Made by a program: the position numbers and the translations under genes | Assembly: GCA_025354615.1 (NCBI GenBank) | Contig: JANXMO010000360.1 | Location: 1-6,536 of the forward strand | Length of the DNA stretch: 6,536 nucleotides | Reading direction: 5' to 3' | Source of the DNA: Burkholderiales bacterium | GTDB taxonomy: Bacteria > Pseudomonadota > Gammaproteobacteria > Burkholderiales > Burkholderiaceae_C | Notes under the pieces: model-generated | Told to the model about the DNA's origin: nothing | Database searches by the model: none | Seen by the model: only the letters and a program-made list of their open reading frames with translations | Part shown: piece after piece, positions 1 through 6,536 of the stretch | Layout of the letters: each line of letters opens with the position of its first letter | Numbering within the stretch: the first letter of the stretch is position 1

Positions 1-292
1 GGCGAATGACCTTGTCATCGTCGGCAAAGGAAAGAATGAAGCGGTCCTCGGCTTTCCACTTGGGAAAGATGCGCACGCGGTTCGCCGGTTGGCTGCTGTC
101 TGCCGCCGGCACGGCAGCACTGTCGCGCAACGCCTGTGTGCGGCGAATGTTCAGGCTGGGCAGGCTGCAGACGCCACCCGACCGGGGCTTGAGCACGGGA
201 TCGGACGAGCCGGTCACGACCCTCGCGCGCAGCTTTTCGATGGCGAGCCCCTGGTGACCGGTGAGGGTGTAGTTGCCGATCTTGAGTGGCAT
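1..292 (-). CDS. Hypothetical protein, 5' part only (runs off left edge)
   Basis: I do not recognise this protein. Reading from the ATG at 292-290 toward base 1 gives 97 codons without a stop, beginning MPLKIGNYTLTGHQGL and ending FADDDKVIR at the window edge, so the C-terminus is missing. Codons are rich in third-position G/C, like the metabolic genes to the right, which supports a native coding frame. The frame shifted by one, also open from 566 to 15, gives an Arg/His/Pro-rich shadow sequence. The start is chosen for its GGAGA ribosome-binding site six bases upstream. The same frame stays open for about 90 codons upstream, to a TGA at 565-563, with other in-frame ATGs such as 523-521. Those lack a good binding site and have less typical codons. 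No signal peptide or membrane segment is visible. A Ser/Ala/Pro-rich stretch around residues 61-71 (DSAAVPAADSS) looks like a linker. The gene points away from zwf's end in the same direction, so read-through from zwf is possible. Confidence 0.7.
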   Translation of the reverse strand, partial: MPLKIGNYTLTGHQGLAIEKLRARVVTGSSDPVLKPRSGGVCSLPSLNIRRTQALRDSAAVPAADSSQPANRVRIFPKWKAEDRFILSFADDDKVIR

Positions 293-611
293 GTTGCATC
301 TCCATTCCATTAAAACTGCCAGTTGATCTTGCCGTTTTTGGGCAGCGCAGGAGCGGTTCATTGCGAAATTTCGTGTGCGAAAACGAAGCAGGGTTGATGG
401 AATTTGACCGGTACCCATTACCGACGCCCACGGAAGCTGCATTTCCGGCCTTGCTGCCAACGGTTTGTTCGTAGCGCGCTTCAATCCTTGATAGAACGCC
501 AGCGGATGCCGGCTGCCGGCCATCGCCCAGGCTGACTTTGAAGCGTCCGCGTAGCCGCGGGTTCATGTTTTGAAATCTCCGGGTTGGCCTAATAGTGCTA
601 CTCAGCTGGTT
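293..611. other. Gene-free stretch between zwf and the left-edge gene
   Basis: I see no convincing gene in these 319 bases. On the minus strand an ATG at 566 has a GGAGA nine bases upstream. Its frame, however, runs through the whole left-edge gene out of phase, and its product looks like a shadow (Arg/His/Pro-rich further on). The frame of the left-edge gene is also open from 562 to 293. Small structures are present: a perfect 10-base palindrome CGAAATTTCG at 364-373, a five-pair GC hairpin at 547-560 (CCGCG, loop TAGC, CGCGG), and a GC-rich imperfect inverted repeat at 505-524. None is followed by a run of T in the direction of zwf transcription, so none is a clear terminator. The stretch presumably carries the promoter of the left-edge gene, but I could not place -35 and -10 boxes with confidence. 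Confidence 0.45.
299..303 (-). promoter_or_regulatory. Ribosome-binding site of the left-edge gene
   Basis: The minus strand reads GGAGA here, followed by six bases (TGCAAC) and the ATG at 292. This is a good Shine-Dalgarno match at normal spacing. It is the main reason for starting the left-edge gene at 292 rather than at an upstream in-frame ATG. Confidence 0.6.
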
Positions 612-2056
612 TCACTGCTCCTCCGCCCAAGCAAACCCATCCCGCGCCACCAGCGCACTGGCCGCCGCCGGCCCCCAGCTGCCGGCCGCATAAGGCCGCG
701 GCCCGGCGGTGTCGTTGCGCCAGGCATTCAAGATGGGCTCGACCCAGCGCCAGGCTTGCTCCTGTTCATCGCTGCGCACAAACAGGTTGAGGCGCCCGGC
801 CAGCGCGTCTAGCAGCAGGCGTTCGTAAGCGCCCACGCGGTCGGCGGGAAAGGCTTTGTCGAAGTCGAGATCGAGGAACACGGGGGACAGGGCTTCGGTC
901 TGGCCCGATCCTTTGGCGGCCAGCAGGTGCAATTCCAGTCCGTCGTCCGGCTGCAGCTTGATGACCAGCTTGTTTGGCGGGTTGACGCCGGGAAAGATGC
1001 TGTGCGGCGTGGGGCGGAAGTTGACGACGATTTGCGCGTCGCGTGCCGCCAGTCGCTTGCCGGTGCGCAGGTAGAAGGGCACGCCGGCCCAGCGCCAGTT
1101 CTGCACCTCGGTGCGCAATGCAACGAACGTTTCGCAAGTGCTGCTGGCCGGCACTTTGGCTTCGTCAAGGTAGCCGCCCACGGCTTGGCCTTCGGCGTGG
1201 CCCGCACGGTACTGGCCGCGCACCACGTCACGCGCCACGCTGTCGTCGGTGAAGGGTTTGAGTGAGCGCAGCACCTTGAGTTTTTCATCGCGGATGGCGT
1301 CGGCGTCGTTGCGGCTGGGCGGCTCCATCGCCACCATCGTCAGCAACTGCAGCGCGTGGTTTTGCACCATGTCGCGCAGTGCGCCGGTGCGGTCATAAAA
1401 ATCACCGCGGGTGCCGACGCCGATGCTCTCGGCCAGAGTGATCTGGATGTTGGCAATGCTGTCGCGCCGCCACAGCGGCTCGAACAAGGCATTGCCGAAG
1501 CGCAGCGCCATCAGGTTTTGCACCGCCGGCTTGCCCAGGTAGTGGTCGATGCGCAGCGCCTGGTCTTCGTGGAATGAGGCGCGCACCACGCGGTTGATGT
1601 CCTGCGCACTGGCCGGTCGTGGCCCAGCGGTTTTTCGAGCACCACGCGGACGTTGGGGCCGTTCAGGCCGACGGCACCCAACTGCGCGCAGATCTGCGGA
1701 AACAAATGCGGGCTGGTGGCCAGAAACAGCACCACCGTCTCGGCCTGGCGGGCGCTGACCCAGGTTTGCAGGCCGGCGTAGTCGGCGGGTTGCGACAAAT
1801 CCATGCGCCGGTAGTGCAGCAGCTCGGCGAAGCGGGCGAATTCCTCGTCGCTCGGGCGCTTGGCGCTGTCGACTTCAACGAAGCGCTCCTGGATGAAGCG
1901 GCGGTAATCGGCGTCGCTGCGCTCGTCGCGCGCCACCGCCAGAATGCGCCCGTCGGCCGGCAGCTTGCCGTGCCGCCAGGCTTGAAACAGCGCTGGCATC
2001 AGCTTGCGCCAAGTCAAATCGCCGGTGCCGCCGAAAAATACAAGGTCGAAAGACAT
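612..2056 (-). pseudogene. zwf: Glucose-6-phosphate 1-dehydrogenase, split by a -1 base frameshift
   Basis: Zwf oxidises glucose 6-phosphate to 6-phosphogluconolactone with NADP+ (or NAD+), the entry to the oxidative pentose-phosphate and Entner-Doudoroff routes in the cytosol. The first frame starts MSFDLVFFGGTGDLTWRKL, with the nucleotide-binding GGTGDL at residues 9-14, and continues to EKPLGHD (141-147). It then slips into nonsense and ends at 1511. The second frame carries on as [14 protein letters not shown] through RIDHYLGK (169-176) and DMVQNH (229-234, with the likely catalytic His234), to WAEEQ and a TGA at 612-614. Restoring one base between 1614 and 1615 (plus strand GGCC[A]GGTC, giving Leu148) yields about 481 residues, close to the usual 480-495. 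All other motifs are intact, so this is either a sequencing error over a working gene or a very recent mutation. The ATG at 2056 has no clear ribosome-binding site, but the N-terminus fits the family exactly. Confidence 0.9.
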
Positions 2057-2104
2057 GGAAAAAAGACGCCGGGTAGGCCGGCATGGGTCGCGAAGGTGGC
2101 GGCG

Positions 2105-2133
2105 ATGATGGCGGCGTTTGCCAGCACGGTCAA
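2105..2133 (-). promoter_or_regulatory. Candidate sigma-70 promoter for zwf
   Basis: The minus strand has TTGACC (2133-2128; five of six bases of the -35 consensus), a 17-base spacer and CATCAT (2110-2105; four of six of the -10 consensus). Transcription would start near 2098 and leave a leader of about 40 bases before the zwf ATG at 2056. Position and spacing are good. In GC-rich DNA such a match can still occur by chance, so this is a prediction only. Confidence 0.35.
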
Positions 2134-2230
2134 ACGCCAGGCAAGCCGGTTGCGCTGCCGCTCGCTGCCCCGTCGCTTCAGCCGGCGGCAGGGCGGGCGC
2201 AGGGGTTGCCGTTGAGGTTCTAATAAAGGC

Positions 2231-2249
2231 AGGTGACTTGTCATCTGAC
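2231..2249. promoter_or_regulatory. Inverted-repeat cluster between zwf and tal, possible operator
   Basis: The sequence AGGTGACTTGTCATCTGAC holds three alternating copies of the same four-base half-site: TGAC at 2234-2237, GTCA at 2240-2243 and TGAC at 2246-2249, each pair separated by two bases. The first pair extends to a 16-base inverted repeat (2231-2246) with one mismatch. It lies 43 bases before the tal ATG, in a locally AT-richer patch that includes TAATAAAG at 2221-2228, and about 175 bases from the zwf ATG. A regulator binding here could control tal-pgi-HAD and perhaps zwf. It does not match the HexR-type consensus as I recall it (TGTARTwwwwwAYTACA). No obvious -35/-10 pair for tal was found nearby. 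Confidence 0.3.
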
Positions 2250-2291
2250 TGCTTTGCCCGTCCGCCCGCCCACTGCTTGCCTCCGCGCCTC

Positions 2292-3248
2292 ATGAACCAA
2301 CTTGACCAACTGCGCCGCTACACCACTGTGGTGGCCGACACCGGCAACTTCCATCAGCTGGCGCGTTTTGCGCCGCAGGACGCCACCACCAACCCGTCGC
2401 TGATCTTGAAAGCCGTGCTGCACCCCGACTGCGCGCCGCTGCTGCGCGAGGCGGTGGCCGCCCGCCGCGGCGAGCCGCCGGATGAAATCGCCGATGCCTT
2501 GCTGGTGCGCTTCGGGCTCGAGATCTTGAAGATCATTCCCGGCCGCGTGTCGACCGAAGTCGATGCCCGTCTGAGCTTTGACTGTGCCGCCACCGTGGCG
2601 CGCGGCCTGCGGTTGATTGACGCCTATGAGGCCGCTGGCGTGGCGCGCGAGCGGGTGCTGATCAAAATTGCCGCCACCTGGGAGGGTATTCAAGCCGCTG
2701 CCGCACTCGAGCGCCGCGGCATTCACTGCAACCTGACGCTGCTGTTCGCTTTCTCGCAGGCCGTGGCTTGCGCCGATGCCGGTGTGCGGCTGATTTCCCC
2801 CTTCGTGGGCCGCATTTATGACTGGGCTAAAAAGGCCGCCGGCAGCGGGTGGGACGAAGCCGCAAACGCTGGCCCCGCAGACCCCGGCGTGCGCTCGGTG
2901 GCGCACATCTACGCCTACTACAAAAAGTTCGGCATCGAAACAGAAATCATGGGCGCCAGCTTCCGCAGCACCGGCCAGATCACCGCATTGGCCGGCTGCG
3001 ACTTGTTGACCATCAGCCCCGAGCTGCTGGCCGCGCTGCAGGCCAGCGAGGCACCGCTGGCGCGCGCGCTCGACCCACAGGCGGCGCAGGCGGCCGACAT
3101 CCATGCCGTCACCTACAACGAATCGAGCTTCCGCTACGCGCTGAACGAAGACGCGATGGCGACCGAGAAACTGGCCGAAGGCATCCGCGCTTTCGCGGCT
3201 GACGCCAGCCGCTTGGACGCGTTGATTGCGCAGGAGGCCGGCGCATGA
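2292..3248 (+). CDS. tal: Transaldolase (TalB type)
   Basis: Transaldolase moves a dihydroxyacetone unit between sedoheptulose 7-phosphate and glyceraldehyde 3-phosphate, giving erythrose 4-phosphate and fructose 6-phosphate in the non-oxidative pentose-phosphate pathway. The 318 residues match the usual TalB length (317 in E. coli). Visible landmarks are VVADTG with Asp16, [10 protein letters not shown] (30-39), [12 protein letters not shown] (84-95), the Schiff-base lysine Lys125 in [18 protein letters not shown] (146-152), LISPFVGR (167-174) and VMGASFR. By alignment from memory, Asp16, Asn34, Glu89, Lys125, Thr149, Ser169 and Arg174 correspond to the known active site. The frame is open upstream to 2118, but the ATG at 2292 ([14 protein letters not shown]) fits the family. 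It has no strong ribosome-binding site, unlike pgi. It is the first gene of a tightly packed operon and diverges from zwf. Confidence 0.96.
   Translation: MNQLDQLRRYTTVVADTGNFHQLARFAPQDATTNPSLILKAVLHPDCAPLLREAVAARRGEPPDEIADALLVRFGLEILKIIPGRVSTEVDARLSFDCAATVARGLRLIDAYEAAGVARERVLIKIAATWEGIQAAAALERRGIHCNLTLLFAFSQAVACADAGVRLISPFVGRIYDWAKKAAGSGWDEAANAGPADPGVRSVAHIYAYYKKFGIETEIMGASFRSTGQITALAGCDLLTISPELLAALQASEAPLARALDPQAAQAADIHAVTYNESSFRYALNEDAMATEKLAEGIRAFAADASRLDALIAQEAGA
3232..3237 (+). promoter_or_regulatory. Ribosome-binding site of pgi inside the tal end
   Basis: A perfect AGGAGG lies within the last codons of tal, seven bases before the pgi ATG at 3245. It fixes the pgi start at the ATGA overlap and suggests that pgi initiates efficiently on its own as well as by coupling to tal translation. 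Confidence 0.7.
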
Positions 3249-4864
3249 CGACGACCCCGTTACCCCAGCGCTGCGACCGCACCGCCGCCTGGGCCGCACT
3301 CGCCGGCCACTACGAAGCCCACGGCCGCAGCTTCGACCTGCGCGAAGCCTTTGCCCGCGACGCCGGGCGCTTTGCCGCCCTGAGCATCGATGCCCCAGAG
3401 GTCTTTGCCGACTTGTCGAAAAACCTGATCGACACCGCCACGCTGCATTTCCTGCTCGATCTGGCCGACGACTGCGGCCTGGCCGCGCGGCGCAGCGCCT
3501 TGTTTGCCGGCGATTTGGTCAACGGCACCGAGGGCCGACCGGCGCTGCACACCGCCCTGCGCGCGCCGCGCGGGCAAGCGCCGTTCAGCACCGAGGTGCA
3601 CGCCGTGCTCGAGGCCATGCTGGACTACGCCGAAGGCGTGCGCGACACGGCGGCCAGCGGCATCCATCACATCGTCAACATCGGCATTGGCGGCAGTGAT
3701 CTCGGGCCGCAAATGGCCGTGCCGGCGCTGGAAGCGTATGCACACCCCGGCCTCGCCGTGCACTTCGTCTCCAACGTCGACGGGCATGACATCACGCCGC
3801 TGCTGCGCCGGCTGCGGCCGGCCGAAACGCTGTTCATTGTCTCCAGCAAAACCTTCACGACGCAGGAAACGATGGCCAACGCAGCGGTGGCGCGCGCCTG
3901 GTTCCTGTCGCACGGCGGGCGGGAGGCCGACATCGGCCGGCACTTCGTGGCCGCCACCGCCAACACCGCTGGCGCCGCTGCCTTTGGCATCACCACCACT
4001 TTCGGTTTCTGGGACTGGGTCGGCGGGCGCTACTCGCTGTGGTCAGCGATTGGCCTGCCGATTGCGCTGGCCATCGGCGCCGACCATTTCCGCGAGCTGC
4101 TGGCCGGCGCCCATGCGATGGACCGCCACTTCGCCGAAGCGCCCGCCGCGCGCAACCTGCCGCTGCTGCTGGGGCTGGTCGACGTCTGGTACCGCAATTT
4201 TCATGGCTTCACCAGCCGCAGCGTGGCGCCCTATCACCAGGGCCTGAAGCGCCTGCCGGCGTATTTGCAGCAGCTGGAGATGGAGTCCAACGGCAAGCGC
4301 GTTGATGAGGCCGGTGAGGCCGTGCCGTATGCCACCAGCCCTGTCGTTTGGGGTGAGCCCGGCACCAATGGCCAGCACGCCTACTTCCAAATGCTGCACC
4401 AGGGCACCGATGTGATCCCGGTCGAATTCATCCTCGTCAAGCACCCGACGCACGCGCAGGCCGAGCTGCACGCCAAGCTGCTCGCCAACGGCTTGGCCCA
4501 GGCTCAGGCGCTGATGCAGGGCCAAACGGCGCAGCAGGCGCTCGGCCAGGCGCTGCCGCCGACCGCGTCCAAAAACATTGAACCCGCTGCATTGGCCGCG
4601 CACCGCACCTTCCCCGGCAACCGCCCCAGCACCACGCTGCTGCTCGAATCGCTGACGCCACGCAGCCTGGGCGCGCTGATCGCGCTGTACGAGCACCGCG
4701 TGTTCACCAGCGGTGCGGTGTGGGGCATCAACAGCTTTGACCAATGGGGCGTGGAGCTAGGCAAAGCGCTGTGCGGCGACTTGCTGCCGCGCCTGGCCAG
4801 TGGCAGCACGGCCGGGCTTGATGCCTCCACCGCCGGTTTGATCGCCCGCCTGCGCCGCGCATGA
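3245..4864 (+). CDS. pgi: Glucose-6-phosphate isomerase
   Basis: Pgi interconverts glucose 6-phosphate and fructose 6-phosphate in the cytosol, linking glycolysis or gluconeogenesis with the Zwf reaction encoded next door. The 539 residues are close to the E. coli enzyme (549). Family landmarks in order are [12 protein letters not shown] (145-156), [12 protein letters not shown] (172-183), the phosphate-binding [10 protein letters not shown] (200-209), [13 protein letters not shown] (260-272) with Arg262, LEMESNGK (344-351) with Glu347, [13 protein letters not shown] (370-382) with His378, [10 protein letters not shown] (453-462), and the C-terminal [13 protein letters not shown] (495-507) with Lys507. 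Glu347, His378 and Lys507 correspond to the catalytic residues of the family (E. coli Glu355, His386, Lys514 from memory). The start is set by the ATGA overlap with the tal stop and by AGGAGG at 3232. The gene ends in another ATGA overlap with the HAD gene. No defect is seen. Confidence 0.97.
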   Translation: MTTTPLPQRCDRTAAWAALAGHYEAHGRSFDLREAFARDAGRFAALSIDAPEVFADLSKNLIDTATLHFLLDLADDCGLAARRSALFAGDLVNGTEGRPALHTALRAPRGQAPFSTEVHAVLEAMLDYAEGVRDTAASGIHHIVNIGIGGSDLGPQMAVPALEAYAHPGLAVHFVSNVDGHDITPLLRRLRPAETLFIVSSKTFTTQETMANAAVARAWFLSHGGREADIGRHFVAATANTAGAAAFGITTTFGFWDWVGGRYSLWSAIGLPIALAIGADHFRELLAGAHAMDRHFAEAPAARNLPLLLGLVDVWYRNFHGFTSRSVAPYHQGLKRLPAYLQQLEMESNGKRVDEAGEAVPYATSPVVWGEPGTNGQHAYFQMLHQGTDVIPVEFILVKHPTHAQAELHAKLLANGLAQAQALMQGQTAQQALGQALPPTASKNIEPAALAAHRTFPGNRPSTTLLLESLTPRSLGALIALYEHRVFTSGAVWGINSFDQWGVELGKALCGDLLPRLASGSTAGLDASTAGLIARLRRA

Positions 4865-5484
4865 CGATCATGAACCTGGTGTTCGACTTCGGCGGCGTCG
4901 TCTTCCGTTGGGCGCCGCACGAGTTCCTGCAGCGCCTGTTGCCCGCGCAGGCGCCAGATGCGGCAGCGGCCCAGCGCTTGTCCAACGCGTTTTTCGAAAG
5001 CTTCGGCGGTGACTGGGCTGAATTCGACCGCGGCACGCTGGCCGTGCCGGCGCTCGCGCCCCGCATTGCGGCACGCACCGGCTTGTCGCTCGCCGACGTC
5101 CACCGCGTCATCGCCGCCGTGCCGCACGAGCTGCAGCCGCTGCCCGACATGGTGGCGCTGCTGGATGACTTGCGCACGCAGGGCCACCGGCTGTTTTACC
5201 TGTCCAACATGCCGGCGCCCTACGCTGATCACCTGGAAGCCGCGCACCCTTTCTTGAGTTGGTTCGAGGCCGGCGTGTTTTCCGGCCGCGTTCAGCTCAT
5301 CAAGCCCGAGCCGGCGGTGTTCGCGCTGGCCGAGCGGCAGTTCGGCGTTGCCGGGCGTGAGTTGCTGTTCATTGACGACGTGCAACGCAATGTGGCAGCG
5401 GCGCTGGCGGCGGGCTGGAATGCGCTGCAGTTCGAAAATACGCGGCAGGTCAAGTCTGATTTGCAGGCGCTTATCAAAACGTAA
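4861..5484 (+). CDS. HAD-superfamily hydrolase, YihX-like (probable sugar-phosphate phosphatase)
   Basis: This 207-residue protein has the four HAD motifs: FDFGGVVF (8-15) with nucleophile Asp9, LSNMPAP (114-120) with Ser115, LIKPEP (146-151) with Lys148, and LLFIDDVQRN (168-177) with Asp172 and Asp173. A helical cap fits residues 18-90. The second Asp of the usual DxD motif is Gly11, as in the YihX group (E. coli YihX, an alpha-glucose-1-phosphate phosphatase, has DLGN here). The catalytic cycle in this group must therefore do without that acid/base residue or replace it. Its ATG overlaps the pgi stop as ATGA. A second ATG three codons later (4870, MNLVFDFGG) is an equally reasonable start, and neither has a clear ribosome-binding site. 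The overlap implies coupled translation with pgi, so a hexose phosphate is the natural guess for substrate. That is inference; the substrate cannot be read from the sequence. Confidence 0.85.
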   Translation: MTIMNLVFDFGGVVFRWAPHEFLQRLLPAQAPDAAAAQRLSNAFFESFGGDWAEFDRGTLAVPALAPRIAARTGLSLADVHRVIAAVPHELQPLPDMVALLDDLRTQGHRLFYLSNMPAPYADHLEAAHPFLSWFEAGVFSGRVQLIKPEPAVFALAERQFGVAGRELLFIDDVQRNVAAALAAGWNALQFENTRQVKSDLQALIKT

Positions 5485-5594
5485 AGAAGAAACGCAGCGT
5501 ACGGATCAATTGATTGGCTTGTTCAAATTCAAATTGTCGAGTGCAGTCAAGCTGACCAACTTCAACCCGTCCGACGACAGTTTTCTCAGACCAG
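5485..5594. other. Convergent gap where base composition changes
   Basis: This 110-base gap separates the stop of the HAD gene (TAA at 5482-5484) from the stop of the right-hand minus-strand gene (TGA at 5597-5595). It is AT-richer than the operon. It holds a tandem TTCAAATTCAAATTG and a very short hairpin GTCA-AGC-TGAC at 5546-5556. No stem followed by a T-run qualifies as a rho-independent terminator on either strand, and no insertion-sequence ends or tRNA remnant are visible. Confidence 0.4.
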
Positions 5595-6536
5595 TCATGC
5601 TATTTGAGCTGTCGACGATGGCTGAGAGTGCCGTTGCCGGAGCACTGTCGGCGCAGTGTTCGCTGGCTGAGAATGCTGTGTCAGCTCCAGAGTCAATGCT
5701 TCCTTTTCTTGTGCTGGAATTGTTTCAATGACATGCTGCAACAGCGCGTCATGTTGAGGAGAATTTTTTTCAAGCTTCTCACATATTTGAGCCATTTCGG
5801 TGTCGTTCAAACCAAGCACTGCTTGTGCAGCGCTGCCTCGATCGACTCCTCGTTCTAAAGCCACCAGTCGAATCAATTTCAATTCCTGTGGCGGCAACGT
5901 TTTGAGCCAATCACGTGTATTCCTGCGGCCCATCAAATGATTGGTGGCAGAGCGTGCTGCCGCATTGAATAAGCGATTAATCATCACGCCCCCCAAAAGT
6001 GAACTTCCAGCGAAGGCGGTCAGTTCCAACCAAGACGCATTGCGGAGGGTATCCATCAACGATGGGTTTGAAGTGGCCTCCATTTGCCGTTGCTCTTGAT
6101 TCCGTAAAGTCTGGACAAAAGGATTGGCGAACTTTTGATTAAAAACATCGAAATCTGCCACACCCAATGACTTGAGTCTGTGCACGACCTGTTGTGTCTG
6201 CTCCATAGTCGGCCTGTAATGCCCGCTTTTATTGTTAATAAGTTTGATGACACCTTTTTCAACACGAATTTCACCTGCCGAGGCCACTGGCTCGCCTGCA
6301 AGAAAACTCGAATGAATAAATTTTCCGTCCACGGGATTGACTTTCAAATAAATCTCGCCTTTGGCATCCATGACGTAAATGGCTGGTGAATTCTGCGTGT
6401 CGACAAGCTGGCCTTTAGCGTCATACAGCAAGCCATCTTCGACCGAAACCTTGTATTCCTCACGTTGTTTCTCATTGAGGAACTCAACCTTCGTGCCATA
6501 AAAAGCTCCTGTCGCCTTGGGTGTCGCTCCAGCCAT
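5595..6536 (-). CDS. Protein with an HSSFLAG/SGHYRP (IQM-like) module, possibly 5'-truncated
   Basis: Function unknown. The frame gives 313 residues from an ATG that coincides with the right window edge, so this may be the true start or an internal methionine. Residues about 52-125 form the recognisable part: a strand-rich IYVMDAKGEIYLKV, then FIHSSFLAGEPVASAG (73-88), a short connecting segment, and KSGHYRPT (103-110). From memory, this pair of motifs is conserved in plant IQM calmodulin-binding proteins, related fungal proteins and scattered bacterial proteins of unknown biochemistry. Residues 169-190 (WLELTAFAGSSLLGGVMINRLF) are moderately hydrophobic and Gly-rich and could touch a membrane. 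Residues 211-285 look helical and charged, and the tail from 286 is Gln/Ser/Thr-rich. There is no signal peptide at the visible N-terminus. Base composition is clearly lower in GC than the operon to the left, suggesting acquisition by transfer. A secreted effector or toxin-associated role is possible but unproven. Confidence 0.75.
   Translation of the reverse strand: MAGATPKATGAFYGTKVEFLNEKQREEYKVSVEDGLLYDAKGQLVDTQNSPAIYVMDAKGEIYLKVNPVDGKFIHSSFLAGEPVASAGEIRVEKGVIKLINNKSGHYRPTMEQTQQVVHRLKSLGVADFDVFNQKFANPFVQTLRNQEQRQMEATSNPSLMDTLRNASWLELTAFAGSSLLGGVMINRLFNAAARSATNHLMGRRNTRDWLKTLPPQELKLIRLVALERGVDRGSAAQAVLGLNDTEMAQICEKLEKNSPQHDALLQHVIETIPAQEKEALTLELTQHSQPANTAPTVLRQRHSQPSSTAQIA

Noticed and set aside
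547..560. Five-pair GC hairpin as a zwf terminator
   Set aside because: No run of U follows it in the direction of zwf transcription and the stem is short, so terminator function is not supported.
15..566. Minus-strand frame of 183 codons starting at 566, with a GGAGA upstream
   Set aside because: Its second half covers the left-edge gene one base out of phase and reads as an Arg/His/Pro-rich shadow. The MPLKIGNY frame has the better codon usage. The first half is not recognisable.
927..1265. Several long plus-strand frames opposite zwf and minus-strand frames opposite tal and pgi
   Set aside because: These are expected antisense open frames in GC-rich coding DNA. Their translations show no family motifs.
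1605..1625. Programmed -1 ribosomal frameshift in zwf
   Set aside because: There is no X-XXY-YYZ slippery heptamer (the site reads GACCGGCCAGT on the coding strand), and Zwf is not known to use recoding. A deletion or sequencing error is simpler.
2014..2244. Minus-strand frame of 76 codons with a hydrophobic stretch ([15 protein letters not shown])
   Set aside because: It overlaps the zwf start out of frame, has an Arg-rich unnatural N-terminal half, and no ribosome-binding site was seen. It is more likely a chance frame in the divergent control region.
2118..2291. N-terminal extension of tal by 58 codons
   Set aside because: The family begins at [14 protein letters not shown]. The extension is low-complexity, shares no TalB sequence and would cover the presumed promoter region.
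2057..2293. N-terminal extension of zwf by 79 codons
   Set aside because: Zwf proteins start just before the GGTGDL motif, as MSFDLVFFGG does here. The extension is Arg/Ala/Pro-rich and crosses the control region.
5348..5731. Plus-strand frame of 127 codons continuing past the HAD stop into the right-hand gene
   Set aside because: Its first part is a shifted shadow of the HAD gene and its last part is antisense to the C-terminus of the right-hand gene. No start signal was found for an independent short form.

Overview
The window looks like a piece of a high-GC betaproteobacterial chromosome, probably Burkholderiales and close to Comamonadaceae. This rests on the codon usage of the metabolic genes (very G/C-rich third positions), on the characteristic Zwf and TalB-type sequences, and on the arrangement of zwf, tal and pgi. 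It is inference from family resemblance; no database search was possible.

Layout from left to right. A minus-strand gene of unknown function enters from the left edge (1-292, incomplete at its 3' end). It is followed by a 319-base stretch without a convincing gene. Next comes zwf (glucose-6-phosphate dehydrogenase) on the minus strand at 612-2056. It is complete in length and motifs but split into two reading frames by one missing base near 1614/1615. A 235-base divergent control region (2057-2291) separates zwf from a plus-strand operon: tal (transaldolase, 2292-3248), pgi (glucose-6-phosphate isomerase, 3245-4864) and a HAD-superfamily phosphatase (4861-5484). Both junctions in that operon are ATGA overlaps. 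After a 110-base convergent gap, a lower-GC minus-strand gene (5595-6536 or beyond) fills the right end.

The central block acts on glucose 6-phosphate. Pgi interconverts it with fructose 6-phosphate, Zwf oxidises it into the pentose-phosphate or Entner-Doudoroff routes, and transaldolase returns pentose-phosphate carbon to fructose 6-phosphate. The HAD protein resembles YihX-type sugar-phosphate phosphatases and may act on a related hexose phosphate.

The least ordinary part is the right end. There, a gene of different base composition encodes a protein with an HSSFLAG...SGHYRP module, which I recall from plant and fungal IQM-type calmodulin-binding proteins and from scattered bacterial proteins. 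The most checkable anomaly is the zwf frameshift. I found no CRISPR array, tRNA, rRNA, insertion sequence or clear multi-gene defence system.
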